Positions 25,577-34,080 of a stretch of 64,000 nucleotides of DNA are shown here, in pieces. A program made the position numbers and the translations under genes. The number at the start of each line of letters is the position of its first letter. The first letter of the stretch is position 1. The stretch is taken from positions 66,496-130,495 of the forward strand of contig JAEEIQ010000090.1 in NCBI GenBank assembly GCA_016281435.1. Reading direction: 5' to 3'. The notes beneath the pieces are model-generated. The model did not search any database and had not been told where the DNA came from. It saw nothing but the letters and a program-made list of their open reading frames with translations. Source of the DNA: Bacteroidales bacterium (GTDB lineage: Bacteria; Bacteroidota; Bacteroidia; Bacteroidales; UBA932).

Positions 25577-27031
25577 ATGCAGCGCACATACCTAGCCATC
25601 GATCTGAAATCATTCTATGCCTCGGCCGAATGTGCGGCGCTGGGCCTGGATCCGCTTACCACGAACCTTGTGGTTGCGGATAGTTCCAGGACCGAAAAAA
25701 CCATCTGCCTGGCGGTCACCCCGTCGCTCAAGGCCTTCGGCATCCCGGGCCGGGCCCGCCTTTTCGAAGTGGTGCAGGCCGTGGACAGGATCAACAAGGA
25801 CCGCCTGCGCAAGGCCCCCGGAGGGCGTTTCAGCGGTATCTCGACTGACGACCTCGAACTCAAGGCCGACCCGGGGAAGGCCCTGGGCTACCTGATCGCC
25901 CCTCCCCGCATGGCCTATTACATGCAGGTAAGCAGCAAGATTTTCGACATTTATCTCAAATACATCTCCCCGCAGGACATACACGTCTATTCCATCGACG
26001 AGGTCTTCATCGACGCGACGGACTATCTCCGGCTCTATGGCACGGACGCGCGCTCCCTTACGATGATGCTGATACAGGACGTCCTGAAGGCCACCGGGAT
26101 CACGGCGACTGCCGGCATCGGCACCAACCTCTACCTTGCCAAGATAGCGATGGACATAGAGGCCAAGCACAGCCCTCCGGACAAAGACGGGGTGCGCATT
26201 GCGGAGCTCGACGAGATGAGCTACCGGCGAAAGTACTGGAACCACAGGCCCCTGACGGATTTCTGGCGCATAGGAAGGGGCATTGCAGCCCGGCTCGCGG
26301 CCCATGGCATAGATTCTATGGGCGGGATCGCCAGGTGCTCGCTCGACCCCGGCGGGGAGGAGATGCTCTACAAGCTGTTCGGCATCAATGCGGAGCTCAT
26401 CATCGACCATGCCTGGGGCTGGGAGCCGTGCACTATGGCGGACATCAAGACCTACGCGCCCAGCACCCATTCCCTGAGCAACGGCCAGGTCCTCAGCGAA
26501 CCGTACACCTTCGAAAAGGCCAGGACAGTGATGCTGGAGATGGCGGACATGCTCGTGATGGAGCTCGTCGAGAAGAGGCTGGTCGCTGACCAGATAGTGC
26601 TCAGCATAGGGTACGACACGTCCAGCGTCCGCGAGGCCGGCAGGTCCGGCGTCGGGACGGAGAAGGACTGGTACGGCCGCCCTGTCCCCAAGCCGGCCCA
26701 CGGCAGCGCCAACCTCGGCAGGCAGACTTCGTCGACCCGGATAATCCTCAAGGCCGCCGGCGAACTCTTCGACCGCATCACGGACAGGAAGCTGATGGTG
26801 CGCAGGATGTACGTGGTCGCGAACCATGTGGTCCCGGAGGACAGGAAGGAGGGCGTCCAGCTGGACCTGTTCACGGCCGAGCCGGACACGGAGAGGGAGC
26901 GCCGCCGGCAGGAAGCCATCCTGGACATACGGCACAAATACGGCAAGAACTCCATCCTCAAGGGCATCAACTTCGAGGAAGGGGCTACCGCGAAAGACAG
27001 GAACATGCAGATAGGAGGTCACAAGGCATGA
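25577..27031 (+). CDS. Y-family DNA polymerase (UmuC/DinB-like)
   Basis: This 484-residue translesion polymerase has catalytic carboxylates in AIDLKSFYASAE (Asp8) and the YSIDEVFIDATDYL motif (about 139). The little-finger domain follows, and a clamp-binding motif QLDLF near residue 434 should dock it on the beta clamp. It is longer than classical UmuC (about 420) and belongs to the group found in Clostridia and Bacteroidota, where a short ORF with an ERAAQFAPFAAL motif follows. That ORF is present here immediately downstream. Regulation by DNA damage is likely, but no LexA box was recognised. Confidence 0.9.
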   Translation: MQRTYLAIDLKSFYASAECAALGLDPLTTNLVVADSSRTEKTICLAVTPSLKAFGIPGRARLFEVVQAVDRINKDRLRKAPGGRFSGISTDDLELKADPGKALGYLIAPPRMAYYMQVSSKIFDIYLKYISPQDIHVYSIDEVFIDATDYLRLYGTDARSLTMMLIQDVLKATGITATAGIGTNLYLAKIAMDIEAKHSPPDKDGVRIAELDEMSYRRKYWNHRPLTDFWRIGRGIAARLAAHGIDSMGGIARCSLDPGGEEMLYKLFGINAELIIDHAWGWEPCTMADIKTYAPSTHSLSNGQVLSEPYTFEKARTVMLEMADMLVMELVEKRLVADQIVLSIGYDTSSVREAGRSGVGTEKDWYGRPVPKPAHGSANLGRQTSSTRIILKAAGELFDRITDRKLMVRRMYVVANHVVPEDRKEGVQLDLFTAEPDTERERRRQEAILDIRHKYGKNSILKGINFEEGATAKDRNMQIGGHKA

Positions 27032-27207
27032 ACGAAGACAACTATGAGGATATAATCAATCTGGAACATCCTACGTCGCGGCGCCACCCGCGCATGCCGC
27101 GCAGCGAGCGCGCAGCCCAGTTCGCGCCCTTCGCCGCCCTCACCGGCTTCGACGACCTCATCGACGAAACAGCGAGCGAATCCGCCGCCACCCGCAGCAA
27201 AGGCTGA
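27028..27207 (+). CDS. 59-residue YolD-like partner of the Y-family polymerase
   Basis: Starting at ATG 27028, overlapping the polymerase stop by four bases, this short ORF begins MNEDNYEDIINLEHPTSRRH and contains PRMPRSERAAQFAPFAALTG. That is the motif of small proteins regularly encoded next to Y-family polymerases in Firmicutes and Bacteroidota and related to the N-terminal part of YolD. It is easy to miss because of its length. The function is unproven; regulation or assembly of the polymerase is the usual guess. Confidence 0.8.
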   Translation: MNEDNYEDIINLEHPTSRRHPRMPRSERAAQFAPFAALTGFDDLIDETASESAATRSKG

Positions 27208-27278
27208 CCGGAGCGCCCCCGGCTTGCGCGGATACGCGGAAATGATTATCTTTACGCACGGTAAAAGTTCACAAGACA

Positions 27279-27653
27279 ATGAAAAGCATCGGAAATATCC
27301 TTTGGCTGGTCCTTGGCGGCCTGCTGATAGCCATTCTCTATTATATCAACGGCCTGCTGATGTGCATCACGATCGTAGGCATCCCGTTCGGGGTGCAGCT
27401 TTTCAAGCTGGGCACATACGCGATGTGGCCTTTCGGCAGGGAGCTCGTCGACGGTCCGCGGGAACCCGGATGCCTGTCCACGCTGATGAACCTGCTGTGG
27501 ATACTCCTAGGATGGTGGGAAATAGCCCTTATCCACCTGGTGGCTGGGCTGCTTTTCTGCATTACGATAATAGGCATTCCCTGGGGAACGCAGCACTTCA
27601 AGATGGCCCTCGGGTCGGTCTTCCCGTTCGGGAAAGAAATCCGCTCAGTCTGA
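27279..27653 (+). CDS. yccF: YccF family inner-membrane protein
   Basis: This 124-residue protein consists of two YccF half-repeats, each with a hydrophobic helix and a conserved loop: NILWLVLGG to CITIVGIPFGVQLFKLG, and NLLWILLGWW to CITIIGIPWGTQHFKM. About four membrane segments are expected. The molecular role of YccF is unknown to me. Its stop overlaps the convergent FISUMP gene by nine bases. Confidence 0.9.
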   Translation: MKSIGNILWLVLGGLLIAILYYINGLLMCITIVGIPFGVQLFKLGTYAMWPFGRELVDGPREPGCLSTLMNLLWILLGWWEIALIHLVAGLLFCITIIGIPWGTQHFKMALGSVFPFGKEIRSV

Positions 27654-28295
27654 TACGGGACGGATCTGCAATCCGTTGCAGCGCAGCGTGGCATCCAGAA
27701 GGATCTCGCTGTCACTGAGGCGCGTGTAGAAGGCGTATTTGGGCTTTGACAGGCAGCCGCTCGCGGTCCAGAAGGCGCAATCGGACCCCAGTCCCTTGAC
27801 CGTACTGCCTTCCATGTAGCCGGAAGCGGGTATGAAAATGCTTTTCCCGTTGATGTTGCTGACAACCTTGTAGCCCTTCACTCCGCCCTGGGTGGTCCAT
27901 ATCCAGTTGCAATTCATGCGGAGCTCGGCGTACTCGGTATCTGTCGGAATGCGCCACTTTTCGCCCATGGCGGCATGCGCGGCGTCATCCTCCGCAGCAA
28001 GGTTCAGGTCACCGTCCCCGGTGGGGGTGAGATACTTGTTCAGGGTCTCGTCCGTGCCCTCGCACCAGAGATAATTGCTCCAGTCGAAACTACTCTTAGC
28101 TTTGGTCTCTCCCCATGCATAGAAATTGCCGGTCGAGAAGTAATTGACCGCGCCGAGGTTGGCCTCGGCCCAGAATACGCTGAGGCCGAGATCCACGGCT
28201 CCTTCCGGAGCGTTGCCCTTGCGCCTCGAGTCTTCTATGAATGCGCAGGATGACAGCAGCGCTATGGCTAGAATTCCGTATATCAGTTTTTTCAT
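27645..28295 (-). CDS. FISUMP-domain lipoprotein
   Basis: This 216-residue lipoprotein starts with MKKLIYGILAIALLSSC (lipobox Cys17). It carries a Fibrobacter succinogenes major paralogous domain: AVDLGLSVFWAEANLGA, FYAWGE, GEKWRIPTDTEYAEL, IFIPASGYMEGS, FWTASG and the final GLQIRPV. Such domains are carbohydrate-binding-like or adhesive modules on Bacteroidota surfaces, with function generally unproven. The ATG was chosen because it gives the signal peptide and overlaps the PNP stop (28292-28295). Confidence 0.82.
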   Translation of the reverse strand: MKKLIYGILAIALLSSCAFIEDSRRKGNAPEGAVDLGLSVFWAEANLGAVNYFSTGNFYAWGETKAKSSFDWSNYLWCEGTDETLNKYLTPTGDGDLNLAAEDDAAHAAMGEKWRIPTDTEYAELRMNCNWIWTTQGGVKGYKVVSNINGKSIFIPASGYMEGSTVKGLGSDCAFWTASGCLSKPKYAFYTRLSDSEILLDATLRCNGLQIRPVSD

Positions 28296-29119
28296 ATGGC
28301 TGCAATCAATCTTGAGAACAGTTCGCAAAGACGGTCGGCGGCGCAGTCTGCCTGGACCACCACGTCATCCCCGTCGTTGAGGTTGCGGTTGACGTTGTCG
28401 GTGTTGGCTTTGTTGGTTATGACGGACATGCCGAATACGGCGAGCCCGCAATGGCGCGCGACGATGACCTCGGGGATGGTCGACATGCCGAGCACATCGG
28501 CTCCTATGGCCCTGTAGAAGCGCACTTCGGCCGGAGTCTCGTAGGTCGGCCCCGTGCTGCCGAGATAAACGCCCTTGTGCAGGGAAAGTCCCATGCCGGA
28601 AGCTATCTTTTCGGCTTCGGCGATGAGACCGAGGTCATACGGACAGGTCATGTCGAGGAACCTGGGGCCGAACTCATCCATGTTAGGACCGATCAGGGGA
28701 TTGGGCAGCAGGCTGATGTGGTCTTTTATTATCATCATCTCGCCGACGTTGTAATCGGGGTTGCAAGCACCTGCGGCGTTGGAGACGAAGAGGGTCTTCA
28801 CGCCGATTTTCGCCATCACGCGGACCCCTATGGTCGTTATTTCCATGGGATATCCTTCGTAATAGTGGAAGCGTCCCTGCATGGCGATGACGGTCTTGCC
28901 GCCGAGTTGTCCGACGATGAAGTTCCCCTTGTGGCCGGTGGCCGTCGCGATGGGGAATCCCGGTATCGTGCGGTAAGGTACCGTGACGGGGTCCTGGATG
29001 CTGTCGGCAAGCTTCCCGAGCCCGCTTCCCAGCACTATGCCCACTACGGGCTTCAATTCGCCAAGCCTCTCTTTCAGGAAATCGGCCGCTGCGCTGATTC
29101 TTTCAATTCTTTCATCCAT
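28292..29119 (-). CDS. punA: Purine-nucleoside phosphorylase
   Basis: This 275-residue trimeric-type PNP cleaves purine nucleosides with phosphate. Motifs are GIVLGSGLG (phosphate loop, about 28), PGFPIATATGHKG (about 53), GRFHYYEGY (about 82), VSNAAGACNPDY (about 113), STGPTYETPAEVRFYRAIGADVLGMSTIPE (about 188) and the base-binding SVITNKAN (about 238). It sits just downstream of an adenosine-type deaminase, so the two make a purine salvage pair. Confidence 0.94.
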   Translation of the reverse strand: MDERIERISAAADFLKERLGELKPVVGIVLGSGLGKLADSIQDPVTVPYRTIPGFPIATATGHKGNFIVGQLGGKTVIAMQGRFHYYEGYPMEITTIGVRVMAKIGVKTLFVSNAAGACNPDYNVGEMMIIKDHISLLPNPLIGPNMDEFGPRFLDMTCPYDLGLIAEAEKIASGMGLSLHKGVYLGSTGPTYETPAEVRFYRAIGADVLGMSTIPEVIVARHCGLAVFGMSVITNKANTDNVNRNLNDGDDVVVQADCAADRLCELFSRLIAAI

Positions 29120-29125
29120 GGTCAG

Positions 29126-30391
29126 TTATAATTTCAGGCGGGCGAGAACTTTCCGGGCCCCTTCCAGGACATCCTCCTCGCCGGGGATGATACGGTCGCG
29201 CATCACGAAACGTCCGCCGGCAATGACGGAACGTATGCTGTCGCTATGCGCGGAATAAACGAAATTCGCCTTGAACGGGGCGGGGGAGAGGAAGAACGAG
29301 CTGCCGGTATCCACGATGAGGATGTCGGCGAGGGCACCTTCCCGGATGAGGCCGGCGTCGATGCCGAGGGCGCGGGCGCCGTTGACCGTGGCCATGGCGA
29401 TGAGTTCGCCCAGGGGCATCGCTGTCGGATCTTCCCTCCATGCCTTCTGCAGTATCGCTGAAGTCTTCATGGCCTCGAGCATGTCGAGGTTGTTCGAAGA
29501 GCAGGCGCTGTCCGTGCCTATGCACACATTGGCTCCGGCGGCCTTCAGCTCGCTGTCGAGGAAACGGTACCCGGAACTCAGCTTCGCGTTCGAATTGACG
29601 CAATGTACGCAGGTGACACCCCTGCTGCCGAGGATTTCGATGTCCCCCGGGGTCAGCCACAGGGAATGGGCCGCTATGACCTCCGGGCCGAGTATTCCAA
29701 GCGAATCGAGGTATTCCACCGGGGTCATGCCGCCATGGGCGGCCTTGCAGTCCTCCACCTCCTTGTGCGTTTCGGCAAGGTGCAGGTGCAACTTGAGGCC
29801 GTGGCTGCGGGCGAAGCCGGATGCGGCCCGGAACAGCTTGTCGCTGACCGAGTAAACGGCATGGACCGAGGGGATGTAGATCGCGTCCTTGTAGTAATCC
29901 CTGTCTTCTTCGTAGCTGCGCCCAAGCGTTTCTATCTGCCTTTCCGCTTCCGCGGGATCCCTCCCGTCCATCATCGTGAGGCCCCCGGCTATGCGTATGC
30001 CGGTCTCCGCCGCAGCCTTGCGGGCAGCACGGTGGAACCAGTACATGTCGTTGAATGTGGTCGTGCCGGTGCGTATCATCTCGATGCACCCGACCTTCGC
30101 GCTCCAATAGACGAACTCCTCGTCCAGCTGGTCCTCGATCTTCCAGATATGGGCGAGCCAGTCGTGGAAGAGCATGTCCTCGCCGACTCCGCGCATGATG
30201 CTCATGCCGGCGTGGGTGTGCATGTTGACAAGTCCGGGGAACGCCGCGCAGCCGCTGCAGTCGCAGACCTCGCAGTCTCCGGGTGCCGCCCCATTTCCCG
30301 CCGGGGCGATCCTGCTTATCCTTTCCCCTTCGATCAGGATGTCGCAGGGAACGGAATCCAGGAGTATGTTCTTCAGCAGTATTGAAGCCAT
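29126..30391 (-). CDS. Amidohydrolase, MtaD/SAH deaminase-like
   Basis: This 421-residue metal-dependent amidohydrolase of the ATZ/TRZ group has the metal motif HTHAG (about 57), the LHLHLAETHKE His (about 205), AAHSLWL (about 245) and the terminal metal Asp in GTDSACSSNNLDML (about 295). These match 5-methylthioadenosine/S-adenosylhomocysteine deaminases. With the PNP six bases downstream it would turn adenosine-type nucleosides into inosine types and then hypoxanthine. A cytosine or guanine deaminase role is less likely. Confidence 0.85.
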   Translation of the reverse strand: MASILLKNILLDSVPCDILIEGERISRIAPAGNGAAPGDCEVCDCSGCAAFPGLVNMHTHAGMSIMRGVGEDMLFHDWLAHIWKIEDQLDEEFVYWSAKVGCIEMIRTGTTTFNDMYWFHRAARKAAAETGIRIAGGLTMMDGRDPAEAERQIETLGRSYEEDRDYYKDAIYIPSVHAVYSVSDKLFRAASGFARSHGLKLHLHLAETHKEVEDCKAAHGGMTPVEYLDSLGILGPEVIAAHSLWLTPGDIEILGSRGVTCVHCVNSNAKLSSGYRFLDSELKAAGANVCIGTDSACSSNNLDMLEAMKTSAILQKAWREDPTAMPLGELIAMATVNGARALGIDAGLIREGALADILIVDTGSSFFLSPAPFKANFVYSAHSDSIRSVIAGGRFVMRDRIIPGEEDVLEGARKVLARLKL

Positions 30392-30436
30392 AAAATCATA
30401 TATGAGAAATCGGACCGCGTGGGCCCGACTTCACTT

Positions 30437-30784
30437 CTAGAGATCTTCAAACTCGACATCGGATACCTTTTCAGGCGCAGGCCTCTCGGGAATCGATCCT
30501 CCGAAGCAATTGTCCTTGATGTATCCGAGCACCTCGTCCAACCCGTCGCGGAATTTTTCGAAATCTTCCTTGTAAAGGAATATCTTGTGCTTGTCGTAAA
30601 TGAAGTTGCCGTCGGAAGTCTGCCTGCGCTTGCTCTCTGTGATGGTGAGATAGAAGTCGTTGTTGCCTTTCGTTGACTTCACGTCAAAGAAATACGTACG
30701 TTTGCCTGCCCTCACCGGCTTGGAATACACGTCGTCGGCGCCTCTTTCCTGAGCGAAGCCGGAATCATAATCATCTCTGTACAT
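30437..30784 (-). CDS. DUF3276 / PUR-alpha-like nucleic-acid-binding protein
   Basis: This 115-residue protein matches DUF3276, a PUR-repeat family widespread in Bacteroidota. The beta-strand block SKPVRAGKRTYFFDVKSTKGNNDFYLTITESKRRQ is followed by HKIFLYKEDFEKFRDGLDEVLGYI, like one PUR repeat. PUR proteins bind single-stranded DNA or RNA; a bacterial PUR protein from Borrelia binds nucleic acid, which supports the assignment by analogy. A minus-strand TATTTTTG (30819-30812) is a plausible -7 box. Confidence 0.85.
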   Translation of the reverse strand: MYRDDYDSGFAQERGADDVYSKPVRAGKRTYFFDVKSTKGNNDFYLTITESKRRQTSDGNFIYDKHKIFLYKEDFEKFRDGLDEVLGYIKDNCFGGSIPERPAPEKVSDVEFEDL

Positions 30785-30811
30785 AACGGATCAATTAAGC
30801 ATTTACCAGTG

Positions 30812-30849
30812 CAAAAATATAATTTTTTGCGGATTCTGTGCTATATTTG
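30812..30849. promoter_or_regulatory. Divergent -7 boxes between DUF3276 and nusB
   Basis: TATTTTTG on the minus strand (30819-30812) faces DUF3276 and TATATTTG on the plus strand (30842-30849) faces nusB, 34 bases before its ATG. Neither has an obvious -33 box at 19-20 bases, so these are -7 matches only. Confidence 0.45.
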
Positions 30850-30882
30850 CATAAAATTGTTTGAAATCGCGAACCGAAAAAG

Positions 30883-31800
30883 ATGCTTAGCAGAAGAATC
30901 CTCCGAATCAAGGCTTTCAAAGCCGTTTACGGCATAGCGGAAAATCCGGGCATCACCCTGAAAGAAGCGGAAGCGGAACTTGAAAAGTCCTGCGAAGCGA
31001 CGCGGGACCTGTACCTTTTCCTCATGGCACTGTGCCCTGCGCTGAAAGAAGAAGCGATGCGGCGCGCGGAAGCCGGCCGTTCGAAATTCAATCCGACCCC
31101 GGAAGAGAAGAATCCCAACATGAAGTTCATCGGGAACCGTATCCCTGCCCTGCTCTCCGACGACCCCGATTTTATCAAGCTGATTTCGCGGAAGCACATG
31201 TCTTGGGACCAGTACGACGTGTTCCTTCGGCATCTTTACGACGCCGTTTCGTCCCGCGACTGGTTCGTCTCCTACATGAACTCGCCCGAATCCGGTGTCA
31301 GGGAAGATGCCGAACTGTTCATGAAGATTTTCTCGGAAGAACTCGAAGACAGCGAAGAACTCGCTTCCATCCTGGAGGACCTTTCCATCTGGTGGAATGA
31401 CGATCTCGGATACGCCCTGACGTGGTGCTGCAAGTCGCTGGAGACCCTAGGCGAGGGCGGAAGGTGGAATCTTCCCCCGCTGTATGTCAGCGAGTTGCCC
31501 GGGAACGAAGCCCTCGACAGCGACCATGCCTTCGTCGTAGGGATAGTACGCAACGCCCACCGCCATTTCGAGGAATACAGCGGAGCGGTCGCAGCCCTGA
31601 CCCCCAAGTGGGACCGCAGCAGGATATGCACGACCGACCTTTCCCTGATCGTCGCCGGAATGGCCGAAGCGTCGGCATTCCCCAAGATGCCCGTCAAGGT
31701 CATAATAAACGAATACGTCGAAATCGCAAAGTTCTACAGTACGCCGGAAAGCCGCGCGTTCGTGAACGGACTGCTGGATAAATTGATCAATAAACAATAA
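30883..31800 (+). CDS. nusB: Transcription antitermination factor NusB (long Bacteroidota form)
   Basis: This 305-residue protein ends in the NusB helical domain: TPKWDRSRICTTDLSLIVAGMAEASAFPKMPVKVIINEYVEIAKFYSTPESRAFVNGLLDKL matches the C-terminal half of NusB. The N-terminal MLSRRILRIKAFKAVYGI is also family-typical. The protein is about twice the length of E. coli NusB, as usual in Bacteroidota. NusB with NusE assembles the rRNA antitermination complex. It leads the run nusB-yajC-ybbR-coaE, with a one-base overlap to yajC. Confidence 0.92.
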   Translation: MLSRRILRIKAFKAVYGIAENPGITLKEAEAELEKSCEATRDLYLFLMALCPALKEEAMRRAEAGRSKFNPTPEEKNPNMKFIGNRIPALLSDDPDFIKLISRKHMSWDQYDVFLRHLYDAVSSRDWFVSYMNSPESGVREDAELFMKIFSEELEDSEELASILEDLSIWWNDDLGYALTWCCKSLETLGEGGRWNLPPLYVSELPGNEALDSDHAFVVGIVRNAHRHFEEYSGAVAALTPKWDRSRICTTDLSLIVAGMAEASAFPKMPVKVIINEYVEIAKFYSTPESRAFVNGLLDKLINKQ

Positions 31801-32129
31801 TGGAAATGAAATTACTTGCCATCGCGCTGCAGGCAGCAGCGGGTGCGCCCGCCCAGGGCGGCGGCGCCGGTTTCTGGATTATGATCCTTCTCGTCTTCCT
31901 GGTGATGTGGCTCTTCATGATCCGTCCCCAGCGCAAGCAGCAGAAGGAACTTGAAAAATTCCGCAGCGAACTCAAGAAGGGTGACAGGGTCGTCACTGCC
32001 GGCGGCATCTACGGAACCGTGGCCGATATCCAGGATAAAAGCATCCTGATCAAGGTTGACGGGGAAGTCAAACTCCGCGTCGACAAGAGTTCCATCCTCA
32101 AGGACTACTCCGAGGCTCCCAAGCAGTAG
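31800..32129 (+). CDS. yajC: Preprotein translocase subunit YajC
   Basis: This 109-residue protein has a single membrane helix (about 22-40, FWIMILLVFLVMWLFMI) followed by RPQRKQQKELEKFRSELKKGDRVVTAGGIYGTV, the YajC signature. YajC associates with SecDF/YidC at the Sec translocon. The start overlaps the nusB stop (TAATG). Confidence 0.93.
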   Translation: MEMKLLAIALQAAAGAPAQGGGAGFWIMILLVFLVMWLFMIRPQRKQQKELEKFRSELKKGDRVVTAGGIYGTVADIQDKSILIKVDGEVKLRVDKSSILKDYSEAPKQ

Positions 32130-32132
32130 GCC

Positions 32133-33092
32133 ATGGCCGCGAACCGGGAGCAAGGCGACCCCAAAAGGGACAGGGGCAGCACCGTCCTGCTGCTCCTGTC
32201 GCTCTTGTTGTCCTTCACTATCTGGTTCATACACAACCTCTCGCAGGAATACAGCGACCTCGTCACCGTGGACGTCCGCGCCGTCAGCAATATTGAAGGA
32301 CGCGCGGCGCGTTCCGCGGAAGAGGTGTCCGTGACTGCACGGTGCCGGGCTTCGGGCTTCGGCCACATAGGCCGTTCATTGAGGAGAAAGACGGTCGAAC
32401 TGCATCTGGACAAGAGTGAACTCCAATACCGCGGCGAAGACTACTACGCAGTCGATGCCCAGGTCCTTTCACGCTATGCTTCAGAGCTTTTCGGCAGCAG
32501 GTTCGTCCCGGAGTCATTCCTTTCGCCGAGCATACTGTTCCGCTTCCCTGCGGAGAATTGCAAGAAGGTCCCGGTCCAGGCGGTAAAGATCCTTGGATTC
32601 AGGCCTCAGTACATGGAGACGGCTCCGATGAGCCTGACTCCGGATTCCGTCCTTGTTTACGGCAACCCGAGGCTGCTTGATGGCGTGGAACGCATCCTGA
32701 CGCGGCAGATATCCCTTTCGGATATCCACGGGAGCGTCCATGGCATAGTGGCCCTGGACAATCCCGGGGGAGTGCGTCTCTCCGAAACCGAGGTCACCTA
32801 TTCCATGGACGTGACGCGCTTCGTCGAGATCCGGTCAAGGGTCTCCGTCGGCACGCGCAACGTTCCCGCGGGAAGGCGCCTTTCGGTTCTTCCGTCCTCG
32901 GCCGACGTCTTGATACGCTGCATCTTTCCCGTGGCTTCGGACCCGACTGACAAGTTGGACCTTTATGTGGACTATTCCGATTTCATGCGCTCCGGCACAG
33001 GCCGCTGCATCGTGAGGTCGGACAGGCTTCCGGCAGGAGTGATAGGCATCAGCGTGGATCCGGAAGTGGTCGAATGTGTCGAGACGCTATGA
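32133..33092 (+). CDS. YbbR-like domain protein
   Basis: This 319-residue protein has a membrane helix near residues 17-36 and then repeated YbbR-like beta modules in the periplasm (segments LVTVDVRAVSNIEGRAARSAEEVSVTARCRASGF, LTPDSVLVYGNPRLLDGVERILTRQISLSDI and RRLSVLPSSADVLIRCI). In Firmicutes, YbbR/CdaR regulates the diadenylate cyclase CdaA, but no cdaA is adjacent here. It is coupled to coaE by ATGA (33089-33092). Confidence 0.85.
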   Translation: MAANREQGDPKRDRGSTVLLLLSLLLSFTIWFIHNLSQEYSDLVTVDVRAVSNIEGRAARSAEEVSVTARCRASGFGHIGRSLRRKTVELHLDKSELQYRGEDYYAVDAQVLSRYASELFGSRFVPESFLSPSILFRFPAENCKKVPVQAVKILGFRPQYMETAPMSLTPDSVLVYGNPRLLDGVERILTRQISLSDIHGSVHGIVALDNPGGVRLSETEVTYSMDVTRFVEIRSRVSVGTRNVPAGRRLSVLPSSADVLIRCIFPVASDPTDKLDLYVDYSDFMRSGTGRCIVRSDRLPAGVIGISVDPEVVECVETL

Positions 33093-33664
33093 CAAGGACT
33101 GTCCTGATAACCGGAGGCATAGGAAGCGGGAAGTCCGAGGTTTCCGCCATCCTCCGTTCGCTCGGGCGGCCGGTCTACGACAGCGACAGCCGCACCAAGG
33201 AACTGTACGACAGCGTTCCGGGGCTTCTGGAATCCGTTGAGGAGGCGCTCGGCTGCGGCCCGCTCCGGACATCGGACGGAGCCCTTGACAGGCGGAGGCT
33301 CGCCGGCATTGTCTTTTCTGACGCCCGGAAGATGGAGGCCCTTCAAAGGACCGTCTATCCGGTCGTGGCCAGGGACTTCGTGCGCTGGCGCTCGGCCTTC
33401 GACGGGACGGTCTTCCTCGAATCGGCGGTGGCTTTCGCCCATCCGGAATTCGACGGCCTTTACGACGCGGTCCTGCTGGTAACGGCCGATGAGGAGAAAC
33501 GGCTGGAAAGGGTCCTCGCAAGGGACAAGGGCGCCGTCAGGGAAGAAGTCCTTGCGCGCATGCGATCCCAGAGCCTCCCGTCCGGCCCGGATTATGTAAT
33601 GGAAAACAACGGCGGCCTGAGGTCGCTGAAGAAAAAGACTAAAGATTTTTTAGACAGAATATGA
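33089..33664 (+). CDS. coaE: Dephospho-CoA kinase
   Basis: This 191-residue P-loop kinase catalyses the last step of coenzyme A synthesis. It starts MTRTVLITGGIGSGKSEVS (Walker A at 9-16) and contains VYDSDSRTKELYD (substrate Asp), LAGIVFSDARKMEALQRTVYPVV and the lid segment KRLERVLARDKGAVREEVLARMRSQ. Start set at ATG 33089, which overlaps the ybbR stop; an upstream in-frame start lies within ybbR. The next gene starts within the last codons (33661). Confidence 0.94.
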   Translation: MTRTVLITGGIGSGKSEVSAILRSLGRPVYDSDSRTKELYDSVPGLLESVEEALGCGPLRTSDGALDRRRLAGIVFSDARKMEALQRTVYPVVARDFVRWRSAFDGTVFLESAVAFAHPEFDGLYDAVLLVTADEEKRLERVLARDKGAVREEVLARMRSQSLPSGPDYVMENNGGLRSLKKKTKDFLDRI

Positions 33665-34080
33665 AGACTAATCTCGCACGTACGCTTTCCGTAGCCGGAG
33701 AGCACGGTTTGTTCCAGTTCGTGGCCCAGGCCCGCGGAGGCGCGGTCGCAGAAAGGCTCAGCGACAAGAAAAGGACTGTTTTCGACGCCCGCAAGCGCAT
33801 CACGAGCCTCGCGGACATAGCCATCTATACCTCCGAAGGCGAACTCAAGCTCAAGGAAGTCTTCCTTGCCCTGCAGAAGGCCCTCGGCGACAAGGAAGCC
33901 CCTTCAGGGAAGGCGGCGGACAACGAGTTCCGCGAACTCTTCGGGAAGGCCGTTCCCAACTACGACGCCGACCGTTTCTATCTCTCGCACATGCGCAAGG
34001 TGTGCGAATGGTACAATGAACTCGTGAAATACGCTTCCCTCGATTTCGAAGAGGAGCAGGAAGAGGAAGAAGGAAAGTAA
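33661..34080 (+). CDS. DUF5606 family protein
   Basis: This 139-residue cytosolic protein has the family start TNLARTLSVAGEHGLFQFVAQARGGAVAE and an SSM-like beta fold, then a C-terminal helical part (FRELFGKAVPNYDADRFYLSHMRKVCEWYNELVKYA) ending in an acidic tail. DUF5606 is found mainly in Bacteroidota and no function is known to me. It overlaps coaE and rimO by a few bases, so it is inside the same transcription unit. Confidence 0.83.
   Translation: MKTNLARTLSVAGEHGLFQFVAQARGGAVAERLSDKKRTVFDARKRITSLADIAIYTSEGELKLKEVFLALQKALGDKEAPSGKAADNEFRELFGKAVPNYDADRFYLSHMRKVCEWYNELVKYASLDFEEEQEEEEGK

Noticed and set aside
25610..27022. 470-codon minus-strand frame opposite the Y-family polymerase
   Set aside because: Shadow of a gene with clear catalytic motifs.
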